Shown here: one piece after another, positions 20,890-31,469 of the stretch
How the letters are laid out: each line of letters begins with the position of its first letter
Numbering within the stretch: position 1 is the first letter of the stretch
The notes under the pieces: generated by a model
What the model was told of the DNA's origin: nothing
Database searches by the model: none
The model's input: only the letters and a program-made list of their open reading frames with translations
Source of the DNA: Cladocopium goreaui
Lineage: Eukaryota; Sar; Dinophyceae; Suessiales; Symbiodiniaceae
Assembly: GCA_947184155.2 (NCBI GenBank)
Contig: CAMXCT020001694.1
Span: 1-64,000, forward strand
Direction: 5' to 3'
Length of the DNA stretch: 64,000 bases
Made by a program: the position numbers and the translations under genes

Positions 20890-21562
20890 TGTTTTGGAGA
20901 TGGAACATGAGGTTCCCATGTTGTTCTGTATTGCAAGAGGATTTTGTAAAGGAATTTGAGTGAATCATTTCGTTCTTGACTAGCCGTGTGACTAGTCTAG
21001 ACGTTTGGTAGAGACTAGTAACACCGGCTAGCTGGTTACTTGCGTTTGGACGAGAACCAGTTTGACTTGAGAACTTTTGGAAATGTTTCTGACGTTTTGT
21101 GACTAGGTGATTTGTATATCATAGCAGTTCGGAATTGTTTCAACAACCTTTGAGGGAAGGTTGTGTATTGGAAACCTGGAATCGAGTTTCCCAGTTGAGA
21201 CATCGGCTCAAGGGAGTGGTGTCAAGTGTTCCGAAGAGAACTGAACTGCAGTGTCACCTAGGGCACTTGAAACAGTAGCCACACTGGAACTTCTTGCTTC
21301 CTTTCTTTGTTTGTGGGCTGTGGCCGTGTGCCTGCCCTGGTTCTTGTTGACCTGTCCCGTTGTGTGTGGCGTCTGGAGAGAAAAGAAGGAGTCTGACGTG
21401 CACTTAGGAGTCGGGGTGGAACAAGTTCCTTTATTTGACTTTGTGGGGAAGTAAGTTACTGCGGCGCTGCAAATACAGTAGGTGTTTGCGTCTGGCGTAG
21501 TAAGATAACGAAAGCGTTGATTTGAGTACACACGAGGTGTACTTAGGTTTGCGTTTTTCACA

Positions 21563-21574
21563 TGGTAGCGGAGC
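21563..21574 (+). promoter_or_regulatory. E2 primer-binding site
   Basis: TGGTAGCGGAGC follows the LTR end directly and is identical to the E1 site. Confidence 0.92.
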
Positions 21575-22625
21575 CCTGAAAAGGGCTACCCACACCATCT
21601 TCCGCTGACCCTTGTGTGTGACAAGATACGAAGGACGTCATCTAAGGTGAGATTGGGATCTTGGGTATTGGAGCTCCGTGATCTGGACGCAGAGGCATGG
21701 ATGAGCTCGTACTAAGGTGCACCTGTCTCACAGTAGGTGATGACATGGAAGTATAAGGTCACTAGGGAGTGTGGAGTTGGTTGAAGTCTGTTTGGTTTCA
21801 GGTGACTTTGGGATCCTGTTTTAGTTTTTTGTATAGATTTTTACGGATCATGAGGGTCGTGGACGTATCGTTTTATTTGAACGACTCTTCGTTTGCAAGT
21901 TGGGCAAGATTCGGCAGGGTTTGTTCTTGGTAGGCTGGACAGAAGTGGATCCATAGTAAGCTGTCGACAGTGGTACCTGTAGGAGAACATACAGAATTAG
22001 TCAGCCCTGGGCAGGACTTGTGACTTGGACGGAGGAGTTGAGTTTGTGGTGACAGCGGATTCTGTCAGAGCAAGTTTTTATTTTTTACCTTGTGTAGGTA
22101 CGTAGTCTGTGGGAGGCGTCCATGTGGTCTTGGCAGTATTCTGGTAGGGGTCTGTGTCATGGCGTGACGTATTGCTAGCGTAGGGTCACTATGGCAAGGC
22201 CAGGCTAGAGTGGCTGAAGATGTTTGCATGGATGGGACTTTCCTGGACGTAGGAATTTCGTTTCGGCAGTAGGAAGTGACGGTAGGTAACTTGCTGCAAG
22301 ATTGTAACTTGGAACTCCCTGAGGGTGGGGCAGCAGATTGCCAGGTTTGACATCCTCGGACACTGAGGTATTGGATCAAGGTGCAAAGGTTGGGAACTGA
22401 TGGTGTCAGGTATATGGTTCTTGCGAACAACTGAGGCACGTCTTGGGTCTTGAACTCAGTTGGTCTTTAGAAGAGTGATAAGAGAAGGTGTATCAGGTGA
22501 CTGAGATGAGCATGTGAAGAGCGCTTTCTGAGTTGTCATGGCAGTGTTACTCAATCTGAAGGTAGATTTGATTTTTTTGAGCCCAATACGCATGAAACTT
22601 TGTTTTAGGAGTACACTGTGGGCGA
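21575..22625 (+). other. E2 leader, no gene seen
   Basis: About 1 kb of mixed sequence without a convincing ORF on the plus strand. It would include the packaging signal of the element RNA. Confidence 0.6.
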
Positions 22626-23144
22626 TTGAAGGTGGAAGTCATGCTTGTCACTGATGACGCCAAGTATTGTTCAAGAAGGTCAAAGGTAGATCTGGCTGCC
22701 ATGTCCGATCGGGGAGACCAGAAGGAAGTCTCTAAGCAGGAGCCAACATCTGTAATGTCTCGCGCTAAACAACCGGTGATCAAGAATAGCTTCGACAAGA
22801 AGGGCCAGTCTTCCAAAGCTGTGCGGCGTCGAGCATATCCCACTGATGCGGCTACCGCACCTGTTGTCATTGATGCGGAAGAGAAAGCTGTTCGGCGTCG
22901 AGCATATCCCATTGACGCGGCTACCTGTACTGCACCTGTTGTCATTGATGCGGAAGAAAGTATGGCGGGCATCAGAAGGGAGCCACCGTTGATTGATGCT
23001 GCGGCAATGTCGACGTCTGGGAAGGAAGGTCACTGTGATACACGTGCCAACTCGGACAATGAGTTGACGAGTGTGAGTGACGTCCCAGAGAGGACAGCTG
23101 AGGAAGACCTGCTCAGAGAGGTTGGGCTGAATGATCCTAGTTAG
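22626..23144 (+). CDS. E2 ORF 1, unknown, with internal 27-residue duplication
   Basis: 172 codons from ATG 22626; ATG 22641 (MLVTDD) is an alternative start. Residues 58-110 contain two near-perfect copies of the segment KAVRRRAYP.DAAT..APVVIDAEE, and a third degenerate copy (GIRREPPLIDAAA) follows. Both tails are hydrophilic and charged. The basic RRRAYP cores could be nucleic-acid binding or localisation signals, which is only inference. I recognise no family. Confidence 0.45.
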   Translation: MKVEVMLVTDDAKYCSRRSKVDLAAMSDRGDQKEVSKQEPTSVMSRAKQPVIKNSFDKKGQSSKAVRRRAYPTDAATAPVVIDAEEKAVRRRAYPIDAATCTAPVVIDAEESMAGIRREPPLIDAAAMSTSGKEGHCDTRANSDNELTSVSDVPERTAEEDLLREVGLNDPS

Positions 23145-23450
23145 GCCATAGTTTACTGGTTTAGGAGGAGACGTCAGTAGAAATAGCTTTTGTGCTCTGC
23201 GGTTGGCTGCCTGGAAAGAAATGACCCGTTTAGCTCTGTTTTGATGCGGGAGCTTGAAACGTTGAACTGTTTGTGACCTAGAGGTGTATAAGGTCGTTGG
23301 CTGAGAGAGGTAAAGCTGGAAGCGACAGAGAAAGCCGTTGGGTCAGTCTTGTGATGTTTGCACATGAGAAGTGTGGGAGTTTTGGTTTCCAAGAGTATGA
23401 GCTTTGGATGAACCTCTACTCATGTTTCCGCAGCTGTTTGTGACTGTTTT

Positions 23451-23870
23451 GTGTCAAGAGCTCTGAGACCGTGGCCGTGTGTGTGCGTTTCAAACATGGA
23501 GTCGCTCAAGCTCTGGATTGCTTTGACGCCTAAGCAGTTGGAAGAGTTGAACAAGGGCAATGAGGTGTTTCCAGATGAATATTCTGGTCGCTTTGGCCTG
23601 CGCTTGGGACCTAAGGAGGCTGTGGATCGTGCCCAGTACTTTATGGATTGGACGCCTGAAGGTTTGAAGGGTGAACACCATCAGAAAGACTATGCGGTGA
23701 TGGAAATGGAAGTCTTTGCGCTCGGGTACCTTCAAAAGGTTGAGAGTGGAATCTTGGAGAAGACTAAGCCCACTGAGTACCGCTGGCATGGGCCTGTGAA
23801 ATGTGAAGAGTGGGACAGCAAAGGGCGCTTGTTGTACCGCATTAGTGAGATGGCTGTTAAGTTCATTTAA
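23451..23870 (+). CDS. E2 ORF 2, compact globular protein of unknown function
   Basis: The likely start is ATG 23496 (MESLKLWIALTP), giving 124 residues. The sequence has balanced composition with blocks such as LTPKQLEELNKG, YSGRFGLRLGPKEAVDRA and YAVMEMEVFALGYL, and looks like a folded domain of alternating strands and helices. It is not Gag, protease or polymerase. I do not recognise the family. Its good preservation inside an element with near-identical LTRs suggests it was recently functional. Confidence 0.5.
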   Translation: MSRALRPWPCVCVSNMESLKLWIALTPKQLEELNKGNEVFPDEYSGRFGLRLGPKEAVDRAQYFMDWTPEGLKGEHHQKDYAVMEMEVFALGYLQKVESGILEKTKPTEYRWHGPVKCEEWDSKGRLLYRISEMAVKFI

Positions 23871-24393
23871 CTGGTCAGGGTCCAAGTATAGCAATCGGGC
23901 AGACCATGGAGTCTTAGGTATAGTTTTTGAGTCCCAGTTTGAAATGCGGAAGAGAAAGAAGAAAGAGTTCCTTCGGCAGCCTGGAGGGTCTGCGTTGCTC
24001 ATGTGATGAACGGACAGTTTGCATTGCTGTGGGGAAACTTTGAATTTGGACATGTGGAGTTGTCATGCAGAGTTGGAGCTTGACTGTAGGGTCATGGGTC
24101 GTTGGTTCAGAGGAACTGTATGCGGCAGGGATCACAGTCAAGAGATCAGCCTGGACTGAGATTTGCAGTGATTCAGTGATGTGTGTTTTTGTTTCACTTC
24201 CTTTTTTGTGGCATGTTGGCTGTAGGTCATTTGTTGAAAGCGACTTGTCAATTGGTTGCCGGAGATGACATGGTTTTGGAATGCGTAGAATATCTCGACA
24301 GGCTGAGGTTGGGAGTAAGTCCTGGAGACACAAGCGAGGTGTTTGGACAGTGAAGACTCCGACAACTTGCCTAGAAGTCTTTGAAAGTAAAAG
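23871..24393 (+). other. E2 spacer, no gene seen
   Basis: No supported ORF; frames here are short and of low quality. Confidence 0.5.
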
Positions 24394-24765
24394 TTGAGAA
24401 ACCACTGGATTGTGAGTGGAACCGAGGCGTTTAAGCTCAAGAAAAGTATCGCCATACCATCTGTACTAAGAATGGACAACCGTCGTGAGAACCGGCCAAT
24501 ACGTGAAGCAATGGAGGAACGCTACATTGGTTGGATTGTCGGTTTAGAGAGGGTGACCAGCGTCTTGAGACTGGTACAGACTCTGATTGTTCTCATGGAA
24601 TGGCTTTTGCCGTTGCTTGAAGATGTTCGTATGAATGCGAACCAACGAGACATCATGGCAATGTTCCGTGATCATCTCAGAGAGTTGGAAACCGAAATGC
24701 AGAGGCAGATTTGTGAGATGCGTGAGCATATCTTAGGCAGATATCACAGGTCATTGCAAGGTTGA
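24394..24765 (+). CDS. E2 ORF 3, helical protein of 98-123 aa
   Basis: ATG 24394 or, more likely, ATG 24469 (MDNRRENRP). The product is Arg/Glu/Leu-rich with a hydrophobic helix (VLRLVQTLIVLMEWLLPLL) followed by an amphipathic coiled-coil end (FRDHLRELETEMQRQICEMREHILGRY). It resembles a small oligomeric or membrane-associated protein. The family is unknown to me. Confidence 0.4.
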   Translation: MRNHWIVSGTEAFKLKKSIAIPSVLRMDNRRENRPIREAMEERYIGWIVGLERVTSVLRLVQTLIVLMEWLLPLLEDVRMNANQRDIMAMFRDHLRELETEMQRQICEMREHILGRYHRSLQG

Positions 24766-25498
24766 AATACCTGTGACCCATTGCTGTGTGATAGATTTGG
24801 CAGATGTAGGCGATAGGGTTTCTGGCAGTAGTGGTAAGCGTGAGAAAAATAGGTGGAAAGTGCGGCTTGAGTGCGTGCAATTGGTGATTGGCACATTTCA
24901 GTATTTTGATGCGGTCATGTTGCAAGAGTGTGGAATGCCGTCATGTGGAACCTCAATTTTTAAACGAAACGAAACAAACGAAACGAAACAAACAAATGAA
25001 ACACAAACAATTTTGAGTGTTTTGTGCAATGCTCCTTGTTTTGCAGTTAGGTTCTTATTTGTCAGTTTGTCAGTGGGCGAGTGCATTTTTTTTGTGAAAA
25101 TGACTTGTTGAAGGGTTCTTGCAAAACCACGGAGACAGGTTCATTGCCAGAACACTTGCATGTCTGTCAATCGATTTGTTTTTTTTGAGTTTGTGCTGCA
25201 TACAACAGGGAGTGCACAGTGAACTCACGAGAACTCGTTTTAGTTTTAGGGATGATGACTGTTTTGGTGTTTTGTAGAGAAGGACAGTCAGTTTTTCCCT
25301 GTTTTTGCTGCTTTGGAAACGAATCCAGACTTTGGTTGCATCATGGGACATGTGCTACTGGTTCGCAAAATTCCGGTATGTTGGTAGCATCTGGAATTTT
25401 GGGAAACAGTCTTATTAGTTATTTGTATTGTTGAGCATGCACCTCATGTTGGTTGGTTGTTTGATTGCTTTGATGGTTTTATGTTTGAGACCTGAAGA
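24766..25498 (+). other. E2 spacer, no gene seen
   Basis: It holds an A-rich microrepeat GAAACGAAACAAACGAAACG near 24965 and no supported ORF. Confidence 0.5.
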
Positions 25499-26707
25499 GT
25501 GCAGGGAATGCGGCTCTATCACCAGCCGGGCCTGTCGAACAGGGTAGTGTCAGCTCTGCGCAATCGCCTCGAGCGGGTACTGCTAGGAATGTCGGCCGAT
25601 GGAGATGCCCGTGCCCATGGCAATGGAGCTCATGGGGAAGAAGGTGATGAGCACCGTGGGCGATCACGGTCGCGTGGCCGTGCCGCGACCGAAGCCCATG
25701 GAAGCCCAGGTTTGAATGCGGATGGTGGTCCAGGAGTAGAGATACCATCAGTGGAGGCATTGCCGGAAGAAGCTGAGAAGTCAGTCTTGATGGTAAGTAA
25801 TGCTCTGGCAAAGAACATCCGTGACTGCACTTCCAAGATCGCCTCCCTGACAGAGGACTTGGGTCTGGCTGTGGAAAATGTTAGTGACGCCCGCAAAGAT
25901 CTCTCGAAAGGATTCAGTGAGCTTCGAGAGCAGTTGAAGGCCCAGACATATGGTACTACTGCTGTGACTGGAGCGGTGTCACACCAGAGTGCCGAGATTG
26001 TGAAATTGTTGAAAGCCTTCGACAAATTCTCCCATGCTGGGAAGTGGGCCCTGTCGGGGAATGAGACCATCGAGAACAATGTCAAAGCTGTTCGGGAAGA
26101 GATCAAGACTCAGGGTGAAAAGCTTGGACAGTGTCTTCAGGGCGGTTTTGAGGAAGTCAGCCGACACCTCAAGGAGCTTGTCCGAGTGATGGGGACACCG
26201 GAAGGGATCCATAGGGACACACCTGAGACGCCGGATATGGGTCCATTCTTTCCACCGAACCCACCTGTCAATCCTCCTGGTATGGTTGGGCCGACAGAGA
26301 CAGCTGCCGTGCACGGAGCGGGGTTACCTGGAGGCACTCCACCATCTATGACATTGCCTGCGGCACCTGCCAGTGGATATCCAATGCCTGCAGCACCTGC
26401 CAGTGGACATCCATTGCCTGCGGGAGTAGGTGCGGGGCTGCCCCCGCCGCCAACGTTACCGGAGTCTTTGTTCTGGGCTTATTGCCCAGAGCGTCCAGGT
26501 GAACAGCGTCCCTCTGTCCCGATGGGTATTTCAACTCCCAGTCAGAGAACTGGGATAGTGACGAGGGACCCAGGCAGTGGCGCTTTACGAACGCTTTCAC
26601 CCACTCCTTATCGTGGCGAACAGGTTTCAGCCATTATGGCCCTGTGGGCCCCAAATGGACTCGGCATGCTGAGAGACGGCAAGCAGCAGTACCGCCGTAT
26701 CTATTAG
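25499..26707 (+). CDS. E2 ORF 4, coiled-coil and Pro-rich protein, possible Gag analogue
   Basis: About 372-402 residues; ATG 25589 (MSADGDARAHG) is a plausible start. The N-terminus is His/Gly/Arg-rich. Residues 85-230 form a long heptad-like helical region (NALAKNIRDCTSKIASL...FEEVSRHLKELVRVMG). Residues 235-330 are Pro/Gly-rich with two copies of LPAAPASGYPMPA-like text. The C-terminus contains TGIVTRDPGSGALRTL and ends YRRIY. It has no CCHC knuckle. A structural or packaging role is plausible by position and composition only. Confidence 0.5.
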   Translation: MQGMRLYHQPGLSNRVVSALRNRLERVLLGMSADGDARAHGNGAHGEEGDEHRGRSRSRGRAATEAHGSPGLNADGGPGVEIPSVEALPEEAEKSVLMVSNALAKNIRDCTSKIASLTEDLGLAVENVSDARKDLSKGFSELREQLKAQTYGTTAVTGAVSHQSAEIVKLLKAFDKFSHAGKWALSGNETIENNVKAVREEIKTQGEKLGQCLQGGFEEVSRHLKELVRVMGTPEGIHRDTPETPDMGPFFPPNPPVNPPGMVGPTETAAVHGAGLPGGTPPSMTLPAAPASGYPMPAAPASGHPLPAGVGAGLPPPPTLPESLFWAYCPERPGEQRPSVPMGISTPSQRTGIVTRDPGSGALRTLSPTPYRGEQVSAIMALWAPNGLGMLRDGKQQYRRIY

Positions 26708-28309
26708 AAGGACAAGAATGGCTGGAGCATTCTCAGAGGTCCTCTTTTGAGTGCTGTGAAAGGGATCCGTTTCCTGTCCTTTGGATGGAGTCCAGGGTCG
26801 GTATATCTTGTCAATTCCTGGCAGTTTGTGCAGTAGAGAGAATAGTTGGTAATTGGTTTGTCAACCGCTAGCCAGCTCGAGGTTCACTCTAGTTTGCACG
26901 TGTTCGCTATGATCACTCTGGATCCTTTTGCGCTGCAAAAAGGAGAGAAGGGGAGCAGATCTTGAAAGGGGGTGAGAAGCTTGCATTGTGGAGTTGAGTT
27001 GTATCCTGGTTGGATCAGCTCTTGGTAGGAAGGGTCTCATGCATGTATTGCACATGAACATGGATGTGAGTTGTATCCTGGAAGGGTCAACTCTTGGTAG
27101 GAAAGGTCTCATGTATGTGCTGCACATGAACACGTTTATGGATTCGTTGTGAGTTTGTGCATTGTGATTGTTTTACTGTTGATGGTGGTTTGTATTTTTT
27201 TGACTTATGTTTGTCTGCCGCCATTTTTCCAGATGATGACATGGCCAGATCCGATTCTTGAATGAAAGAAGAATCAATGAGGATCCAGGCTAAATGTCTG
27301 ATGGAAACACTTGTAAGATCTTTGTTTGTAAGTTTGTTTTGGTATTTGTTTTCTTTGTTTAACTATGTAATAGATCAGCTTTTATGATGGCCAGAATTCA
27401 TTTTTGAAGGTTGATGGACTTTATCTCAAAAGGGGGACAAGGTCCAGCCTTGGAGATTTGCCCTGAGCTTAGTGCATCTAGTACCCTGTGTGCCCGAACC
27501 TTAAAGCGCTTGGTATCTAGCGTGTCCGAAGCTCAGCACATCTAGTATATAGCTTGTCTGAAGCTGAGTTTGCGTGGTACAACAATGTAATCACGTTCAA
27601 GATTAGTGGCACCACGAATGTGGAGTTTTGTCTGAGTATTTTGAACTGATAACAGTTTCGCTTGTCTGACACGCCTATCTTCCAATGGAGGACGTGGATT
27701 AGCGGAAACAGTCGGCCTTTGTTTTTGTGTTGACTCCGACAGTGCTTCGTCTGTCTCCGTCTTGGATCTCGTGTGTGTGTGTGTGTGCTGTTGGTGTTTT
27801 CGTTTGTTCTAGGGAACCACAAACAGCACCGTAGTTGGTTGCGAATTGACGCCATGGTTCCTTCGATCAGTTGATGATCTGGTATTGGAAGATGCCTGGT
27901 ACGATTTGATCGATTCTGAATTAATGTTTTTCGACTGGCTGAAGATTGGTGGAAGTTTTGCTTCTGGAGATATCCCTGGAGTATTGCTGAAATCAGCGAT
28001 AGCGATGGTTATGGATATGGATCGACTATTTCATTGTGAAGAGCGAAGCATTGGAAAGACAACTGTTTCTATTTTTTGAGAATTATCCAGAATTGGATTA
28101 ATTCCATCTTGCTTTCAACCGGGCTTCCAAGCTGAAGGTGGACTAAAATCAGTTGAATTTTCAGAGACAGTTATTTCAGAAGAATTTGGAATTCATTGTA
28201 CTGGTGGATGAAGAACATCTACGAGCAGTGCAGTACATCTTCAAGATAATGTCGAGGACTTGTTGGATGTGACTTTCGTATGTGTGTAAAGAGAGGAATG
28301 AATGACATC
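26708..28309 (+). other. E2 3' non-coding region with a 67-bp duplication
   Basis: A segment with GAGTTGTATCCTGG...CTCTTGGTAGGAA is tandemly repeated between about 26993 and 27130. A short TG microsatellite lies near 27773. A 77-codon frame at 27846-28079 (MTPWFLRSVDDLVLEDAWYD) may be coding but is unsupported. Confidence 0.5.
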
Positions 28310-28320
28310 TCGAAAGGGGG
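28310..28320 (+). promoter_or_regulatory. E2 polypurine tract
   Basis: TCGAAAGGGGG directly before the 3' LTR, identical to E1. Confidence 0.92.
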
Positions 28321-29961
28321 TGTGAAAGTTTGTGTCCCTTACAGGGTTACAACTTGGCTTTGGTGCGAGCTGCCATTCATTGAGTATTTGGTAGCGGAAC
28401 TGGACTATGGGAAGATGTCTACAACAGACTTGAGCAGTTTCGATATTGCTTTGTAGTATTTGAAGCTGCCGGAGTTGCTTTGAGATATCGACCTGTGGGT
28501 CTGAGTGAAGCTACACGGAGTTCAAGACAATTTACGTACAGTTTGGAGCTTTATTTAGCTTTATGATACTGAGCGAATGCTTCCAGAAGCATTCGCTATG
28601 CCATTGAATCGGGATGCTATGATTCCATCGATCTCGGAAGTTCTTTGACCTCTTGGAGGAGTATGAATCTAACTGAGATGGTTTTGGATCATCCGTTTCG
28701 ATTCTTGTCATTGCTTCGTACATCTGAGATGTTTGTGAAGCCTATTGATTACCTCTTGCGAGTATGCGAGATACTCCGGCATTGTGAGGACAATGCCTAC
28801 GTATCTTATTCGACCTCTGGGTATTTGATCTGGAAGTCTATTTTGTGACCTTTGTAGCTGTGACTTTTGGCTGACGTTTGGTTATTGCAGTAAGCGAACT
28901 ACTTTAGCGCTATGACTGCTGATGACTGGATATTAGCTGAGAAGTCGAGCAGAGCATTTGAGTATGTGAGATACTTCGGCATTGTGAGGACAATGCCTAC
29001 GTATAGTAGTCAACCTCCGGGTACTTGATCTGGAGAGCTACGTTATGATCTTTGTGTCTGTGACTTGTTGCTGACATTTGGTTATAGCAGTAAGCGAACT
29101 ACTTTAGCGCTATGACTGCTTATGACTGGATATTAGCTGAGAAGTCGAGCAGAGTATTCTACTCTCCTCGACGGTTTGGAACTATGAGAAGACATCTCTG
29201 TGTGAAGAGCTGTTTTGGAGAAGTCGAGCAGAACATTCTACTCTCCTCTGTGGTTTGAAGCTAGGAGAAGACATCTCTAAGTGAAGAACTGTTTTGGAGA
29301 TGGAACATGAGGTTCCCATGTTGTTCTGTATTGCAAGAGGATTTTGTAAAGGAATTTGAGTGAATCATTTCGTTCTTGACTAGCCGTGTGACTAGTCTAG
29401 ACGTTTGGTAGAGACAGTAACACCGGCTAGCTGGTTACTTGCGTTTGGACGAGAACCAGTTTGACTTGAGAACTTTTGGAAATGTTTCTGACGTTTTGTG
29501 ACTAGGTGATTTGTATATCATAGCAGTTCGGAATTGTTTCAACAACCTTTGAGGGAAGGTTGTGTATTGGAAACCTGGAATCGAGTTTCCCAGTTGAGAC
29601 ATCGGCTCAAGGGAGTGGTGTCAAGTGTTCCGAAGAGAACTGAACTGCAGTGTCACCTAGGGCACTTGAAACAGTAGCCACACTGGAACTTCTTGCTTCC
29701 TTTCTTTGTTTGTGGGCTGTGGCCGTGTGCCTGCCCTGGTTCTTGTTGACCTGTCCCGTTGTGTGTGGCGTCTGGAGAGAAAAGAAGGAGTCTGACGTGC
29801 ACTTAGGAGTCGGGGTGGAACAAGTTCCTTTATTTGACTTTGTGGGGAAGTAAGTTACTGCGGCGCTGCAAATACAGTAGGTGTTTGCGTCTGGCGTAGT
29901 AAGATAACGAAAGCGTTGATTTGAGTACACACGAGGTGTACTTAGGTTTGCGTTTTTCACA
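28321..29961 (+). repeat. E2 3' LTR
   Basis: 1641 bp, from TGTGAAAG to TTTTTCACA, without the two insertions seen in the 5' LTR. TGTGAAA and TTTCACA form a short terminal inverted repeat. The 12-bp stem lies at 28572-28597. Confidence 0.95.
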
Positions 29962-29966
29962 CTTAG

Positions 29967-30590
29967 ACCTTTCACTCTCCTGTTTCACTGCGGTAGTTTT
30001 TCTCACCACTTTCGTTGCGACCCGGCTTTGTCGGTGTTTGCTTCAAAGTGTCTGGGTGTAATGTTATGCCGTGAAGGCTGCTCTTTGTGATCTCGGGGAT
30101 CCTGGCTGGGGGGATCCCTGGTTTCCGCATTGAGCTTTGTTGCTTCCTGCACCCTCTGAAGTGGCCCATTGTGATTTTGTGGTTGGTCTTGTTGTTGTTT
30201 TGATTTATGGGCCTGCGTCAACATGGCACATAAGTTGTCATTTGCATGCGCCGAGATGATACTTCGCTATCACCTCTTGCCTCAATAGATCTTTTTCACC
30301 CATTAACTGATTATGTCTTGTGTTTGTTTGCTTTTTGTGTGTGTGTGTGTTGTTTTTTGTTTTTGTTTTTGGTGTTGTTGTTGCTTTTGTTTCTTTGTGC
30401 TTCGTTTTTTGTTTTTTGATGAACGTGACAGTACATTGGACTATGTATCGGTCCTCTACCAGTTTACTTTTGCGGCTACTACAGCATCGGCCTTTGCGTG
30501 ACTTAATTATCAATTAATCCCATATGCAACATGCTTTGAAACATGTTGAACGACCTGGCGGAAGCCATACGGCGTTGGACGGAAAAAAAA
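29967..30590 (+). mobile_element. Right part of retroposon copy C
   Basis: After the E2 target duplication the sequence continues the retroposon (CTGTTTCACTGCGGTAG, CGACCCGGCTTTGTCGG) to the conserved 3' end and eight A (30583-30590). It is more divergent from copies A and B than they are from each other, so it is an older copy. Confidence 0.88.
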
Positions 30591-31186
30591 GGGGACGCAG
30601 TGGCTTGTCCACTGCATCACTCTCAAAAACGTTGCCAATGAATTAAGAATCACGGCATTCGGGCAAACATGAAGGCTTTAGCTTGTATGTTCACTCAGGC
30701 ATGTGCCAAGCTGTACAAGAAAGCAGGGCTACAACTTATGTCTCTCTCAGCGCCCTCTCAGATGTCAGAGGGCCTCCATGGACAGAGTCGTCACCATATC
30801 TGTCAATCGCAACCACGAAGCCGTGATGGTGAAAGAGCCAGGTCCCCCCCAGAGGGCGGGCGGCCAGTGATGGCATACGGGAAGCATCGCAGGCCAGAGA
30901 AAAACTTCCAAAATACCATTGCAAATATCCAGCATGCCCCTAGTTTCATAGGGGAAAATGCAACCAGCAGGTTTGATTGGACATGCAAAAAGCATTGTCG
31001 TTGTGCAGGTGGGATAAAGCGAAATGGCGATGACGCCACACTCGGACAACAAACCCTTGGAGCGTGTGGCAATCCTGTTTTTGGGGTTGCGACATGACGC
31101 TCTGAACGCACCCAGCTGCTTCAAAAGTTTGCCAGAAACCATGAAACCACAAAAGGCAGGAAGGATGACACAAACATCACGTGCTG
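30591..31186. other. Unassigned sequence
   Basis: No gene, RNA or repeat is recognised. A GC-rich minus-strand frame of 227 codons crosses it but shows no known motif and overlaps repeats. Confidence 0.4.
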
Positions 31187-31358
31187 AACTGGGGAGGACC
31201 GTCTTCTGTATACCTTTCCAACCCCAAATGGGCATCAAACAAATCGAAGAGTTCAGTGACATCATCTTGCGCATCTTGCGGTTTCTTGCGGAGTCGTCTG
31301 GAGTCACAAAGTTGGAACAGGGAACTACTCTTTCAACAAACCTTCCCCTATTGTAAAT
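31187..31358 (+). repeat. Dispersed repeat, copy 2
   Basis: It shares TATACCTTTCCAACCCCAAA through GTCACAAAGTTGGAAC with 31755-31912 in direct orientation, and its inverse starts the window. Confidence 0.85.
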
Positions 31359-31469
31359 CAAGCGCAATGAACAACTCTTACGGCTGGCGAGGTATAGAAA
31401 TAGGTTCGATAGGGCGCCTAGAGGTAATCCTAAAGACCATGCCCACATCAGGGGAGGGGCTGTTTTTCA

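Larger units (their letters stand above)
19552..21562 (+). repeat. E2 5' LTR with two later insertions
   Basis: Apart from two insertions (20254-20370 and 20637-20889) it matches the 3' LTR closely. It is rich in perfect hairpins: a 12-bp stem at 19802-19827, the 8-bp stem GGCATTGT/ACAATGCC twice (about 20009 and 20208), and the 8-bp stem ACAACCTT/AAGGTTGT near 21140. Two internal tandem duplications (about 190 bp and 80 bp) enlarge it. The 67-codon frames in it are unlikely to be genes. Confidence 0.93.
19547..29966 (+). mobile_element. Large non-autonomous LTR element E2 with 5-bp target duplication
   Basis: E2 spans 19552-29961 (10.4 kb). The duplication CTTAG lies at 19547-19551 and 29962-29966. 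LTRs start TGTGAAAG and end TTTTTCACA. The primer-binding site and polypurine tract are identical to those of E1. The 6.7-kb interior has no reverse transcriptase, integrase, RNase H or CCHC signature that I can find, but it carries four ORFs of unknown function. It is therefore probably mobilised in trans by an E1-like element. It inserted into retroposon copy C, as shown by matching flanks. Confidence 0.92.

Noticed and set aside
30765..31448. 227-codon minus-strand frame
   Set aside because: It has no recognisable domain and runs through the dispersed repeat at 31187-31358.
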